Below, piece after piece: positions 35,695 to 44,881 of a stretch of DNA of 64,000 bases (position 1 is its first letter; each line of letters begins with the position of its first letter). The notes under the pieces are model-generated. The model did not search any database. It was not told the DNA's origin and worked only from the letters and a program-made list of their open reading frames with translations. Origin of the DNA: VFKI01 sp033762075 (lineage in GTDB: Bacteria; Pseudomonadota; Gammaproteobacteria; DSM-16500); assembly GCA_033762075.1 (NCBI GenBank), contig JANRLY010000036.1, positions 1 to 64,000 of the forward strand, given 5' to 3'. Position numbers and translations under genes: made by a program.

Positions 35695-36723
35695 TTATCC
35701 TGCAAACCAAGGTTGAACGTGCAACATAATGGCAATTGCCAACACAACAATCCAAACGATTGTCACCGGAATTAATATTTTCCATCCTAATCGCATGATT
35801 TGATCATAACGATAACGTGGAAAAGTGGCTCTAAACCATAAATAACAAAACACAAAAAAACTTAATTTGATGAGTAACCAAAAAATACCTGGCACCCAAG
35901 CAAACATATTTTCAAGTACAGGAATACCCTGAAAAGGTGATAACCAACCACCCATGAAAAAAACAGCTGCTAACGCCGATATCAAAATCATGTTGGCGTA
36001 TTCAGCTAAAAAGAATAAAGCAAACATAGTGCCTGAATATTCGACGTGAAATCCTGCAACAATTTCAGACTCCCCTTCTGCCACATCGAAGGGTGCGCGA
36101 TTGGTTTCTGCAACGCCAGAAATCCAGTAGACGATAAATAAAGGCAATAACGGCAACCAATACCAATGCAAAATCCCACCTGATTGCGCGAGCACAATCG
36201 TTTGCAAGTTAAGTGAACCCGCCGCCATCATCACCCCAATCAGTGCAAAACCCATGGCAATTTCATAAGAAATGGTTTGTGCAGCTGCACGTAATGCACC
36301 AAATAATGCATATTTTGAATTCGATGCCCATCCTGCAATTAAAACGCCATACACACCGAGTGACGAAACTGCATATATATATAAAATTCCAGCATTGAGA
36401 TTCGCCAAAACATTCACGCGATCGAGTGGAATCGCCGCCCACGCAGCAATCGATGTACCAATACTAATAATCGGTGCAATCACAAATAAAAATCGATTGG
36501 ATGCACTGGGTAAAATAATTTCTTTGTGTAACAATTTCACAACGTCTGCAATCGGTTGCAATAAACCCAATGGACCTACACGATTGGGGCCAATGCGGGT
36601 TTGCATGTAACCGATCACTTTTCGTTCGAGGAAAGTGAGATAAGCGACAGAAAGCAGTAAAACAAGCACCAAGGCAATTGTTTTAATGCCAATCCAACTC
36701 ACCAATACTAATTGTTCAAACAT
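35695..36723 (-). CDS. nuoH: NADH-quinone oxidoreductase subunit H
   Basis: Membrane subunit that forms much of the quinone cavity. The 342 residues show eight hydrophobic segments and the motifs ERKVIGYMQTRIGPNRVGP, ETNRAPFDVAEGESEIVAGF and LWFRATFPRYRYDQIMRLGWK. Complete. Confidence 0.97.
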   Translation of the reverse strand: MFEQLVLVSWIGIKTIALVLVLLLSVAYLTFLERKVIGYMQTRIGPNRVGPLGLLQPIADVVKLLHKEIILPSASNRFLFVIAPIISIGTSIAAWAAIPLDRVNVLANLNAGILYIYAVSSLGVYGVLIAGWASNSKYALFGALRAAAQTISYEIAMGFALIGVMMAAGSLNLQTIVLAQSGGILHWYWLPLLPLFIVYWISGVAETNRAPFDVAEGESEIVAGFHVEYSGTMFALFFLAEYANMILISALAAVFFMGGWLSPFQGIPVLENMFAWVPGIFWLLIKLSFFVFCYLWFRATFPRYRYDQIMRLGWKILIPVTIVWIVVLAIAIMLHVQPWFAG

Positions 36724-36764
36724 AATATAGCCCTAACTTTATTTCTGCTTTCGACAAGGACTCG

Positions 36765-38816
36765 TCATGAGCTTCTCTCCTGCAATGCTTTCGCGCGTCG
36801 GACGATGTTGTCAGACTGATACATTGCATCAACGTGCGGAAGTACTTCGCTATTTTCATGACCATCCTGAGAATGTTTTTGACTCAAAGGCTCAGCAGTA
36901 AAAGGTTTCTTCAATTGAGACAGTTCATCTCTCACCTCAGCAGAAGAGGCATACTCAAACCCTTCACACCCCAACACATTGGCCAGTACACGCAATACTT
37001 TCCATGCGGGACGTGCTTCACCGAGTGGTTGTGTCACACCCGTAAAACTTTGCCATTCACCAGTTACATTCACAAATGTGCCGGAGGTTTCTGTAAAAGG
37101 TGTTACAGGTAAAATCACATCAGCTGTTTCCAATAAAACAGGATGTTTGAAACAAGATAATGCAATGACTGTTTGCGCATGACGTAAAGCATGATTAAAA
37201 GCAGCAGGATCTCCGCAATCTTCAGGCTCAACGTTTAATAAAACATACCCTTTTCGTTGATTTTTTAAAATGGCTTGGGCATCTAAACCATGCTCAGATA
37301 GTTTTTCACCATAAGGTCCACGATGTGGAATTGCGCCACTCAACCAGCCCCCTGCCGCATTTGCACCAAAAGTCAGTATGCCAATTTTCGCACCACATTG
37401 ATCAGCGATTGCATGCGCACGCGCACGAATGACAGCCGCATGTGGATGATGCATCGCTAATCCACCGACAAAAATACAGATTTTTTTGCCAGGTTGAAGA
37501 TATTTTTCAATCTCTTTATCTATTTCTAAATGCGCAAGATTCGGAATAATTTTTTCGACAGCAACATCAAAATTAAATTGAAAAGATGCGGGATTAATCA
37601 CTATCACTTGCGCACCTTTCTTAATCGCTTTGCGAATTCGAACAGACAATAATGGTTGTTCCTGACGGATTTGCGAGCCAATCAAAATAATGACATCTTG
37701 ATTTTCAATGTCCGCAAGTGAAAAATCAATGCCAGGGAAAATCGGTAAATGATTTTGATCGCTAAAATCTTTTTCGTGTAAACGAAAATCGATATGTGGA
37801 CTCTTTAAGCTGCGAAATAATTTTTGCAGCAAATAAAATTCTTCGAGTGTCGAATTAGGAGAAGCTAAAGCAGCGAGTTGATCCCCACCTTCTTGATTAA
37901 GAATATTTTGCAACAATTGAACGACTGCATCAAAAGCTGTTTGCCAATCCGATTCTATCCAACCTTTTTCTGTGCGAATCATGGGTCGCTGCAAGCGATC
38001 TGGATGATTTAAACCTTCATAACTAAAACGATCGCGATCTGAAATCCATGTTTCATTCATATTTGCATTTTCACGCGGCACAACACGCATCACTTTATCT
38101 TGATACGTGTGCACGTAAATATTGGAACCCAAACAATCATGCGGCGCAATCGAAGGATATTGTTTTAATTCCCAAGCACGTGCTTTGAAACGAAATGGTT
38201 TTGATGTGAGTGCGCCCACAGGACAAAGATCGATGACGTTACCGGAAAGTTCTGACTCCACCGCTTCTTCGATGTAAGTGCCAATTTCCATATTTTCACC
38301 ACGACCTGTTGCTCCCAGCTCGCGCATGCCAGCAATTTCATCGCCAAAACGCACACAGCGCGTACAATGAATGCAGCGTGTCATTTCAGTTGAAATTAAT
38401 GGACCGATATCTTTATCTTTCACAGAACGTTTGCGCTCTGTGTAAAAAGAATCTGCTGGACCAAATCCTAAACTGAGATCTTGTAATTCACATTCACCGC
38501 CTTGATCGCAAATCGGGCAATCGAGTGGATGGTTTATCAATAAAAATTCCATGACGGCTTTTTGTGCCGCTAACGCTGCTTTAGAGCGGGTAAAGATTTT
38601 CATCCCCGGCGCAACCGGTGTTGCACACGCAGGTAATGCTTTCGGCACTTTTTCAACTTCTACTAAACACATGCGACAATTCGCTGCGACAGATAAATGT
38701 TTGTGATAACAAAATCGTGGAATATAAATCCCCGCCGCATCCGCCACTTGGATTACCATCTGGCCTGGTTGCGCTTTTAACGTTTTGCCATCTATTTCGA
38801 TATCTATGTCTGTCAT
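36765..38816 (-). CDS. nuoG: NADH-quinone oxidoreductase subunit G
   Basis: Large peripheral subunit with the N-terminal electron-wire clusters. ATG 38816 gives MTDIDIEIDGKTLKAQPGQM and 683 residues. Cluster ligands: CYHKHLSVAANCRMCLVEV (N1b), HPLDCPICDQGGECELQD (N5) and CIHCTRCVRFGDEI (N4). A degenerate molybdopterin-oxidoreductase domain follows. It is shorter than E. coli NuoG (about 900), as in Legionella-like and alphaproteobacterial enzymes. Confidence 0.95.
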   Translation of the reverse strand: MTDIDIEIDGKTLKAQPGQMVIQVADAAGIYIPRFCYHKHLSVAANCRMCLVEVEKVPKALPACATPVAPGMKIFTRSKAALAAQKAVMEFLLINHPLDCPICDQGGECELQDLSLGFGPADSFYTERKRSVKDKDIGPLISTEMTRCIHCTRCVRFGDEIAGMRELGATGRGENMEIGTYIEEAVESELSGNVIDLCPVGALTSKPFRFKARAWELKQYPSIAPHDCLGSNIYVHTYQDKVMRVVPRENANMNETWISDRDRFSYEGLNHPDRLQRPMIRTEKGWIESDWQTAFDAVVQLLQNILNQEGGDQLAALASPNSTLEEFYLLQKLFRSLKSPHIDFRLHEKDFSDQNHLPIFPGIDFSLADIENQDVIILIGSQIRQEQPLLSVRIRKAIKKGAQVIVINPASFQFNFDVAVEKIIPNLAHLEIDKEIEKYLQPGKKICIFVGGLAMHHPHAAVIRARAHAIADQCGAKIGILTFGANAAGGWLSGAIPHRGPYGEKLSEHGLDAQAILKNQRKGYVLLNVEPEDCGDPAAFNHALRHAQTVIALSCFKHPVLLETADVILPVTPFTETSGTFVNVTGEWQSFTGVTQPLGEARPAWKVLRVLANVLGCEGFEYASSAEVRDELSQLKKPFTAEPLSQKHSQDGHENSEVLPHVDAMYQSDNIVRRAKALQERSS

Positions 38817-38824
38817 AAAGTTCT

Positions 38825-38990
38825 CAACTCTATAAATCCCCCTCAATCCCCCTTTTTCAAAGGGGGAAGTTTTTCGATGAAAGCCTCCCCCACTTTAAGA
38901 AGGGAAAGATTTTCAATGAATGCTTCCCCCTTTAAAAAAGGGAAGCCACACAAGCTTCCCCCTTTGAAAAAGGGGGATTGAGGGGGATTT
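38825..38990. repeat. C-rich palindrome cluster between nuoF and nuoG
   Basis: Two units AAATCCCCCTCAATCCCC / CCCTTTTTCAAAGGGGGAAG (from 38834 and, inverted, up to 38990) surround two CCCCCTTTAAAAAAGGG-type hairpins. This is the same family as in the nuoJ-nuoK and nuoB-nuoC gaps. It fills the entire 176-bp gap, so nuoF and nuoG are not translationally coupled. Confidence 0.8.
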
Positions 38991-38992
38991 CA

Positions 38993-40267
38993 TCATCCAC
39001 CACTCACATCACATCTCTTATGCTCAACGTGATACACAAATTCATCATAAAAATGTTTGAGAATACCGCCCACCGGCCAAGCAGCCGCTTCACCAAATGC
39101 ACAAATGGTGCGCCCTTCGATATTTTTCGCAACCCGTCGTAAATTCTCAATGTCTTTGAGTGTGGCATGGCCTTCTTCAATGCGGTGTACTAAACGATAA
39201 ATCCAGCCGGTGCCTTCGCGACACGGTGTACATTGACCACACGATTCATCTTTATAAAAATGGGAAATACGTCGCAACATTTTCACCATGCAAACGGTTT
39301 CATCCATCACAATCACAGCACCGGACCCCAATCCAGAACCCGCTTTTTGAATGGAATCGTAATCCATATCGAGCTCCATCATGACATGCGCGGGTAAAAT
39401 CGGCATCGATGACCCACCAGGAATGACGGCTTTTAATTTTTTGCCGTCTTTCATCCCACCTGCCATTTCGAGTAATTCACGAAAAGGCGTACCGAGAGGG
39501 ACTTCATAATTACCAGGCTTATTGACATGACCTGTGACACTAAAAATTTTGCAACCGCCATTGTTCGGTTTACCCAAATTTAAAAACCACTCTGAGCCTT
39601 TTTCTAAAATGACAGGCACAGAGGCAAACGTTTCGACATTATTGATTGTGGTCGGACGGCTATATAGTCCACGTCCTGCAGGAAAGGGTGGTTTAAATCG
39701 CGGTAATCCTTTTTTCCCTTCGAGCGATTCCATGAGTGCAGTTTCTTCGCCACAAATATAGGCGCCTGCACCGAGCGTAGAATAAATATCAACGTCTACC
39801 CCGCTGCCTAAAATATTTTTACCCAGCAACCCCGCCGCGTACGCTTCTTTCAGTGCAGTTTCAAAACGCTCAAAGGGTTCGTGAAATTCACCGCGCAAAT
39901 AATTGTAAACAACCGTTGCACCCATCGCGTAACCCGCAATCGCCAACCCTTCAATCAATTGATGTGGATTAACTAATAAAATTTCGCGGTCTTTACATGT
40001 GCCCGGCTCACCTTCATCTGCGTTACACAAAACATATTTTTGTCCTGGCAAATCATGACGAATAAAACTCCACTTCAAACCAGTCGGAAATCCCGCGCCA
40101 CCACGACCGCGCAATGCAGATAGTTTTAAAGTTTCGATAATTTTTTCAGGGGGGATTTTTTCTTTGAGGATTTTTTGCCATTGCACATATCCACCGATCC
40201 CTTGATAGGTCGAAAAAGCCCACGGCTGATCAAGATGTAATGTGCGAAAACAAATTTCATTGGTCAT
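38993..40267 (-). CDS. nuoF: NADH-quinone oxidoreductase subunit F
   Basis: NADH- and FMN-binding subunit. ATG 40267 (MTNEICFRTLHLDQPWAFST, 424 residues) has GAGG 8 nt upstream; ATGs at 40273 and 40285 are alternatives. Motifs: GRGGAGFPTGLKWSF (FMN), CNADEGEPGTCKDREI (NADH), and ESCGQCTPCREGTGW with the N3 cluster cysteines. The start lies inside the extended 3' end of nuoE. Confidence 0.96.
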   Translation of the reverse strand: MTNEICFRTLHLDQPWAFSTYQGIGGYVQWQKILKEKIPPEKIIETLKLSALRGRGGAGFPTGLKWSFIRHDLPGQKYVLCNADEGEPGTCKDREILLVNPHQLIEGLAIAGYAMGATVVYNYLRGEFHEPFERFETALKEAYAAGLLGKNILGSGVDVDIYSTLGAGAYICGEETALMESLEGKKGLPRFKPPFPAGRGLYSRPTTINNVETFASVPVILEKGSEWFLNLGKPNNGGCKIFSVTGHVNKPGNYEVPLGTPFRELLEMAGGMKDGKKLKAVIPGGSSMPILPAHVMMELDMDYDSIQKAGSGLGSGAVIVMDETVCMVKMLRRISHFYKDESCGQCTPCREGTGWIYRLVHRIEEGHATLKDIENLRRVAKNIEGRTICAFGEAAAWPVGGILKHFYDEFVYHVEHKRCDVSGG

Positions 40268-40994
40268 TTTCATGGCCTCGATCATTATTCCCTTCTACCC
40301 CCTGGATCCCGCGGTCAAGCCGCGGGACGACGGCAGTAGAGTCAAGCTGCGGAACACTGGCATTAGAGGAATGCGGCGGAACACTGGCGTTAGAGGCATG
40401 CGGCGGAACACTGGCGCTAGAGTCATGTCGCGGGACGCTGGTGCGGTCATTTCCACCTTCCCCGCCGTCGTGCCGCGACTTGTTCGCGGCATCCAGGCTA
40501 TTTAATTCATCCAAAATCTTGTCAATTTTGTCAGGCGTTAAATTTTCGTAATATTTTTTACCAATTTGACACATCGGTGCGCCCGCACACGCTGCAAGAC
40601 ATTCAACTTCACGCAAAGTAAATTGACCATCAGCTGTCGTTTCACCTGGTGAAATATTTAAACGTTTTTTAAAATGATTAACGATTGCTTCAGAGTCACG
40701 CAACATGCAAGAAATATTAGTGCACACATCAATGACGTGCTTTCCAACAGGTTTTAAATGATACAGAGAATAAAAACTTGCAACTTCATACACTGCAATG
40801 CGCGGCAATTCGAGATAGTCAGCAACAGCATCCATTAAAGCTTCATTTAACCAACCACCATTTTCTGCTTGCACAATCATCAATGCTTGCAAAACACCAG
40901 AACGTTTTTGATCTTTAGGATAACGCTCAAGCCACTGATCAATCGCTTGACGTGTTTCGCTGGATAATGTGATAGCTTCTGTCACGGCGTTCAA
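40257..40994 (-). CDS. nuoE: NADH-quinone oxidoreductase subunit E with repeat-derived tail
   Basis: [2Fe-2S] thioredoxin-fold subunit (cluster N1a). Ligands C91-x4-C96 (CTNISC) and C132-x3-C136 (CLAAC) are present. Normal NuoE ends near residue 165 (DKIDKILDEL); this one continues to 245. Residues 186-230 are five 9-residue repeats (SVPRHDSSA, SVPPHASNA, SVPPHSSNA, SVPQLDSTA, VVPRLDRGI), from 27-bp tandem DNA repeats flanked by palindromic repeat halves. The tail overlaps the nuoF start. Confidence 0.94.
   Translation of the reverse strand: MNAVTEAITLSSETRQAIDQWLERYPKDQKRSGVLQALMIVQAENGGWLNEALMDAVADYLELPRIAVYEVASFYSLYHLKPVGKHVIDVCTNISCMLRDSEAIVNHFKKRLNISPGETTADGQFTLREVECLAACAGAPMCQIGKKYYENLTPDKIDKILDELNSLDAANKSRHDGGEGGNDRTSVPRHDSSASVPPHASNASVPPHSSNASVPQLDSTAVVPRLDRGIQGVEGNNDRGHENDQ
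40300..40497. repeat. Palindromic repeat pair enclosing a 5 x 27-bp tandem array, inside nuoE
   Basis: The left half (CTGGATCCCGCGG.. with ..CCGCGGGACGACGG, 40301-40333) and the right half (CGTCGTGCCGCG.. with ..CGCGGCATCCAGG, 40466-40497) are inverted copies of the cgcgggatcca family. The tandem array occupies 40305-40439, partly overlapping the left half. All of it is read in frame as the NuoE tail. Confidence 0.85.
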
Positions 40995-42256
40995 CGGTCA
41001 ATTTCTCCGAATACAATATCTAAACTCGATAAAATAGCAACAACGTCAGCAATCATATGCCCTTTTACTAATTCTTCGAGTGCAGCTAAATGCGGAAATC
41101 CTGCCGCACGAATCTTTAAACGATACGGTTTGTTCGCACCATCTGAAACTAAATACACCCCAAATTCTCCTTTAGGATGTTCAATCGCAGCATAGGCTTC
41201 GCCTACTGGCAAACAATACCCTTCTGTCATTAATTTGAAATGATGAATTAAAGATTCCATATCTTTTTTCATATCAACACGTTTCGGCGGCGCAATTTTG
41301 TGATCGTCTGTAATCACTGGACCAGGATTTTTTCTCAACCACTGAATGCATTGACGAATAATATGATTGGATTGACGCATTTCTTCGACACGCACAAGAT
41401 AGCGATCATAACAATCACCATTCACGCCTACTGGAATCGCAAAATTGAGTTGATCATATACTTCGTAAGGTTGTTTTTTACGTAAATCCCATTCAACGCC
41501 AGAACCACGCAACATGGGACCTGTAAAACCTAATGCAATCGCACGCTCAGGGGAAATAATCCCAATATCAACGGTACGTTGTTTCCAAATGCGATTGTCT
41601 GTGAGCAAGGTTTCGTATTCATCAACACAGGCAGGAAAACGATTGGTAAAATCTTCGATGAAATCTAAAAGAGAACCTTGACGATTTTCGTTACGCTTCG
41701 CAACATCTTTTTCAGAGTGCCAACGTGAAGCGCGATATTGTGGCATGCGATCTGGTAAATCACGATACACACCCCCTGGTCGGTAATATGTTGCATGCAT
41801 GCGCGCACCAGAGACGGCTTCGTAGCAATCCAGTAAATCTTCTCGTTCACGAAAACAATACAAAAACATCGACATGGCACCGATATCTAAACCATGCGCA
41901 CCTAACCATAATAAATGATTCAACAAACGTGTGATTTCATCAAACATGACGCGAATATATTGTGCACGCACTGGCACTTCGACGCCGAGTAATTTTTCGA
42001 TGGCCATGACATAGCTGTGTTCGTTACACATCATCGAAACATAATCGAGACGATCCATGTAACCAATGGTGTGATTATAAGGTTTGGTTTCAGCTAATTT
42101 TTCTGTGGCACGATGCAATAATCCAACATGTGGATCAGCACGCACAACAGTTTCACCATCAACTTCTAGAATTAAACGTAATACACCGTGCGCTGCGGGA
42201 TGTTGTGGGCCGAAATTAAAAGTGTAATTCCGAATCTCAGGCATTTTTTCTGTCAT
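40991..42256 (-). CDS. nuoD: NADH-quinone oxidoreductase subunit D
   Basis: 49-kDa type subunit that forms the quinone site with NuoB. The 421 residues start MTEKMPEIRNYTFNFGPQHP (GGAGA upstream) and show PQHPAAHGVLRLILE, MCNEHSYVMAIEKLLG, and the C-terminal FGEIDR typical of NuoD. It overlaps both nuoC and nuoE by 4 bp. NuoC and NuoD are separate, unlike the E. coli fusion. Confidence 0.97.
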   Translation of the reverse strand: MTEKMPEIRNYTFNFGPQHPAAHGVLRLILEVDGETVVRADPHVGLLHRATEKLAETKPYNHTIGYMDRLDYVSMMCNEHSYVMAIEKLLGVEVPVRAQYIRVMFDEITRLLNHLLWLGAHGLDIGAMSMFLYCFREREDLLDCYEAVSGARMHATYYRPGGVYRDLPDRMPQYRASRWHSEKDVAKRNENRQGSLLDFIEDFTNRFPACVDEYETLLTDNRIWKQRTVDIGIISPERAIALGFTGPMLRGSGVEWDLRKKQPYEVYDQLNFAIPVGVNGDCYDRYLVRVEEMRQSNHIIRQCIQWLRKNPGPVITDDHKIAPPKRVDMKKDMESLIHHFKLMTEGYCLPVGEAYAAIEHPKGEFGVYLVSDGANKPYRLKIRAAGFPHLAALEELVKGHMIADVVAILSSLDIVFGEIDR

Positions 42257-42909
42257 ATTTTTTCTCCAAGATAACGGCTATCATCTCGGATCACTTTAGG
42301 CTCGAGAATACGCGGGGGAATTTCAACAGGGCCATACACAACGCGTTGTTCAGCAGCATCGTAACGCACTTCAACTTGTCCACTGATAGGAAAATCTTTG
42401 CGGAAAGGATATCCGCGAAAACCATAATCGGTGAGAATGCGGCGCAAATCAGGATGATTCGTAAACATGATGCCAAATAAGTCGAAAGCTTCGCGCTCAA
42501 ACCAATTGGCTGCAGGCCAAATCTCCGTGACAGAAGGCACATTCAAGTCTGATTCATCTAACCACACACGTACACGAATGCGATGATTGTGCTGCAAAGA
42601 TAATAAATGCAAAACAACAGCAAAGCGCGGCGTAGAAAGATTCGGATGTGCAAACGCTGCCATGTTCACTCCACGCTCAAAACCTTTAGCGGTGGCTGCT
42701 TCAGTTTCCCATTCACTCAAACCATAATGCAAATAATCCACACCGCACACATCAATTAACATTGAAAAGTCAAATTGGTTTTCATCACGCAAGGCTAAAC
42801 ATATTTCGCTGAGATGATCTCGCGACACTTCAATGGTGAGCTCATCGTTGACCACAATGGATTTCACCATTTTGTCAGTAAAAAATTGTGTGATGTTGGT
42901 GTGTAACAT
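42253..42909 (-). CDS. nuoC: NADH-quinone oxidoreductase subunit C
   Basis: 30-kDa type subunit. Of 218 residues, the hallmark ASNWFEREAFDLFGIMF-type motif appears as PAANWFEREAFDLFGIMFTN, followed by HPDLRRILTDYGFRGYPFRKDFP. Complete; overlaps nuoD by 4 bp. A repeat cluster separates it from nuoB. Confidence 0.96.
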   Translation of the reverse strand: MLHTNITQFFTDKMVKSIVVNDELTIEVSRDHLSEICLALRDENQFDFSMLIDVCGVDYLHYGLSEWETEAATAKGFERGVNMAAFAHPNLSTPRFAVVLHLLSLQHNHRIRVRVWLDESDLNVPSVTEIWPAANWFEREAFDLFGIMFTNHPDLRRILTDYGFRGYPFRKDFPISGQVEVRYDAAEQRVVYGPVEIPPRILEPKVIRDDSRYLGEKI

Positions 42910-42927
42910 TGATTAAAATAATCCTCT

Positions 42928-43055
42928 CAATCAAATTTCTCCCTTTAAAAAAGGGAGGTAGTAGGGGATTTATAAAATGGCTTTTTTATAAATCCCCCTC
43001 AATCCCCCTTTTCCAAAGGGGGAAGCTTGTGGCTATCCCCTTTTTTAAAGGGAGA
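42928..43055. repeat. C-rich palindrome cluster between nuoB and nuoC
   Basis: TTCTCCCTTTAAAAAAGGGAGG, TATAAATCCCCCTCAATCCC, then CCTTTTCCAAAGGGGGAAGC and a closing CCCCTTTTTTAAAGGGAG. Several hairpins of the same family as in the other nuo gaps. Confidence 0.8.
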
Positions 43056-43062
43056 ATTGACG

Positions 43063-43539
43063 CTAACGCTCAATCACTTTGCCGCGTTTAATTTTATTTT
43101 GCAGTTGAATCACGCCATACAATAAAGCTTCCGCCGTTGGCGGACATCCTGGCACGTAAATATCAACAGGCACGATACGATCACAACCGCGCACCACCGA
43201 ATAAGAGTAATGATAATAACCGCCACCATTCGCACATGAACCCATGGAAATGACCCAGCGGGGTTCTGCCATTTGATCGTAGACTTTGCGCAACGCGGGC
43301 GCCATTTTGTTGCACAATGTTCCTGCAACAATCATGACATCGGATTGACGAGGGCTTGGACGAAAAATCACACCAAAACGATCTAAATCATAACGCGCAG
43401 CACCAGCATGCATCATTTCGACGGCACAACACGCAAGACCAAAAGTCATCGGCCAAAGAGACCCACTTTGCGCCCACTGCGCCAATTTTTCGAGTGAGGT
43501 CACGAGAAAACCTTGATCTTTTAACGCAGTTATTCCCAT
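43063..43539 (-). CDS. nuoB: NADH-quinone oxidoreductase subunit B
   Basis: Carries cluster N2, the last carrier before quinone. ATG 43539 gives MGITALKDQGFLVTSLEKLA and 158 residues. Ligands: the adjacent cysteines in FGLACCAVEMM, then GSCANGGGYY and VPGCPPTAEALLYG. It overlaps nuoA by 10 bp. Confidence 0.97.
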   Translation of the reverse strand: MGITALKDQGFLVTSLEKLAQWAQSGSLWPMTFGLACCAVEMMHAGAARYDLDRFGVIFRPSPRQSDVMIVAGTLCNKMAPALRKVYDQMAEPRWVISMGSCANGGGYYHYSYSVVRGCDRIVPVDIYVPGCPPTAEALLYGVIQLQNKIKRGKVIER

Positions 43540-43886
43540 TCGAGCGCACCCTTTTTCCACTCATAAATGAAACCGACCACTAACAAGCCTAGAAAAATTC
43601 CCATAGCGCCCATACCAAACCAACCAATGTGGCGAAAAATGACAGACCATGGCACAAGGAAAGCTGTTTCGAGATCGAAGATAATAAATAAAATAGCGAC
43701 AAGATAATAACGCACATCGAAAGGTGTACGTGCATCCCCGAATGTGTCAAAGCCACATTCGTAAGGAGAAGATTTAGCAGCATTGGGACGTTTGGGACCT
43801 AGCAACCACCCGAGACAAGGCACAAGCACACCGAGTGCACCGCCGATGATCATGAAAATAAGCACTGGCAAATAAGTTTCTGGCAT
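43530..43886 (-). CDS. nuoA: NADH-quinone oxidoreductase subunit A
   Basis: Small three-helix membrane subunit, first gene of the 14-gene nuo operon. The 118 residues include KSSPYECGFDTFGDARTPFDVRYYLVAILFIIFDLE, typical of the loop that gates the quinone cavity. No obvious promoter could be fixed; the repeat pair at 43928 lies directly upstream. Confidence 0.96.
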   Translation of the reverse strand: MPETYLPVLIFMIIGGALGVLVPCLGWLLGPKRPNAAKSSPYECGFDTFGDARTPFDVRYYLVAILFIIFDLETAFLVPWSVIFRHIGWFGMGAMGIFLGLLVVGFIYEWKKGALEWE

Positions 43887-43927
43887 GCTTGAGCCTTAGA
43901 TAACTATTTCAATCAGTTAAGAATACT

Positions 43928-44060
43928 GTCATTCCCGCGAAGGCGGGAATCCATTTAAACATAACTAAGGTATTCCTAAAAAAATTCACCACATCAAAAT
44001 CATTTCACATGGCACATCTTAAATGTATCGTCATAGATTCCCGCCTTCGCGGGAATGACA
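43928..44060. repeat. Inverted pair of the ATTCCCGCGAAGGCGGGAAT repeat
   Basis: GTCATTCCCGCGAAGGCGGG (from 43928) and its inverse ending GGGAATGACA (to 44060) enclose about 85 bp. It is the same repeat pair that sits inside the MITE at 28928. It lies between nuoA and tRNA-Leu. Confidence 0.75.
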
Positions 44061-44071
44061 ATACTCATGCT

Positions 44072-44156
44072 TGGTGCCGAAGGTGGGATTCGAACCCACA
44101 CAGCTTTCGCCACCACCCCCTCAAGATGGCGTGTCTACCAGTTTCACCACTTCGGC
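44072..44156 (-). tRNA. tRNA-Leu (anticodon GAG), CCA encoded
   Basis: Minus strand: acceptor GCCGAAG pairs with CTTCGGC, then ACCA. The anticodon arm CCATC-TTGAGGG-GGTGG gives GAG, which reads CUC/CUU. There is a long variable arm and the T arm is GTGGG-TTCGAAT-CCCAC. It stands between secG and nuoA, as in E. coli secG-leuU and in Legionella. Confidence 0.96.
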
Positions 44157-44230
44157 TATATAGTGCTTTACTTCTTCCTTCTCTCAGAGAAGGTAATATG
44201 AAGCATCGGGTGAGGAACGATGCCCACTTT

Positions 44231-44728
44231 TTATTTCTTTTTCGTTTGATTTTCTTCTGGTGTTTCACCGAGCTCAAAGCTCGTTACTTTGCCTTGTTTT
44301 GATTTTTCAACATTACTTGGCTTAGGGACTTCTACTTTTTCCTTTAAAGGATACGTACTTCTCGGCACAGGCAAATCTGTCGGCGCAGGTTGTGTAGGTT
44401 TTTGCGCTTGCGACGGTGCCGCAGGAGCTGCAGGAACAGAGGCTTGTTCAGCTGCTTGTTGCATCACGAAAGGTAAAGCTGTTTGCTCTTTTTTAAGTGT
44501 ATGGCTGGTGATCCAATTCAGTGAAATGCTCGTCAAGAAAAAAATCGCGACGAATGTCATGGTTAAACGCAGCATAAATGAGCCCGCGCCACGACTACCA
44601 AAGACAGTTTGCGAAGCCCCGGAGCCGAAAGATGCACCCACCATCGCGCCTTTGCCTTGCTGGACGAGCACAAGTGCAATTAAGCAAATGGCTGCTAGTA
44701 CATGGATGGCTAGAATAACCTGATACAT
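44231..44728 (-). CDS. secG: Protein-export membrane protein SecG
   Basis: Accessory subunit of the SecYEG translocon. Two membrane segments (VILAIHVLAAICLIALVLVQ and LRLTMTFVAIFFLTSISLNW) are joined by the typical QQGKGAMVGASFGSGASQTVFGSRG loop. The 165 residues are longer than E. coli SecG (110) through a Pro/Ala/Lys-rich cytosolic tail. Follows tpiA on the same strand; tRNA-Leu comes next. Confidence 0.94.
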   Translation of the reverse strand: MYQVILAIHVLAAICLIALVLVQQGKGAMVGASFGSGASQTVFGSRGAGSFMLRLTMTFVAIFFLTSISLNWITSHTLKKEQTALPFVMQQAAEQASVPAAPAAPSQAQKPTQPAPTDLPVPRSTYPLKEKVEVPKPSNVEKSKQGKVTSFELGETPEENQTKKK

Positions 44729-44767
44729 TTAAATACTCATCCTCATAAAACTTAATACCCGCGATAC

Positions 44768-44854
44768 CGTCATCGCGAGGCTACGGAGTGTTTAGCCGTG
44801 GCGATCCAAAAACTAGATTGCCACGGCTAAACACTCCGTAGCCTCGCAATGACG
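44768..44854. repeat. 87-bp two-arm palindrome between secG and tpiA
   Basis: CGTCATCGCGAGGCTACGGA... and its inverse ending CTCGCAATGACG pair along almost the whole length. It is the same family as the units at 53007-53101, within feoB at 51305-51393, and (decayed) at 60932-60975. Confidence 0.85.
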
Positions 44855-44881
44855 TCTTTCAAACCCTAGTGGGCAGACATT

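Noticed and set aside
44009..44302. Open frame across tRNA-Leu and the repeat pair
   Set aside because: Overlaps the tRNA and secG antisense; contains the usual false peptide from a tRNA gene.
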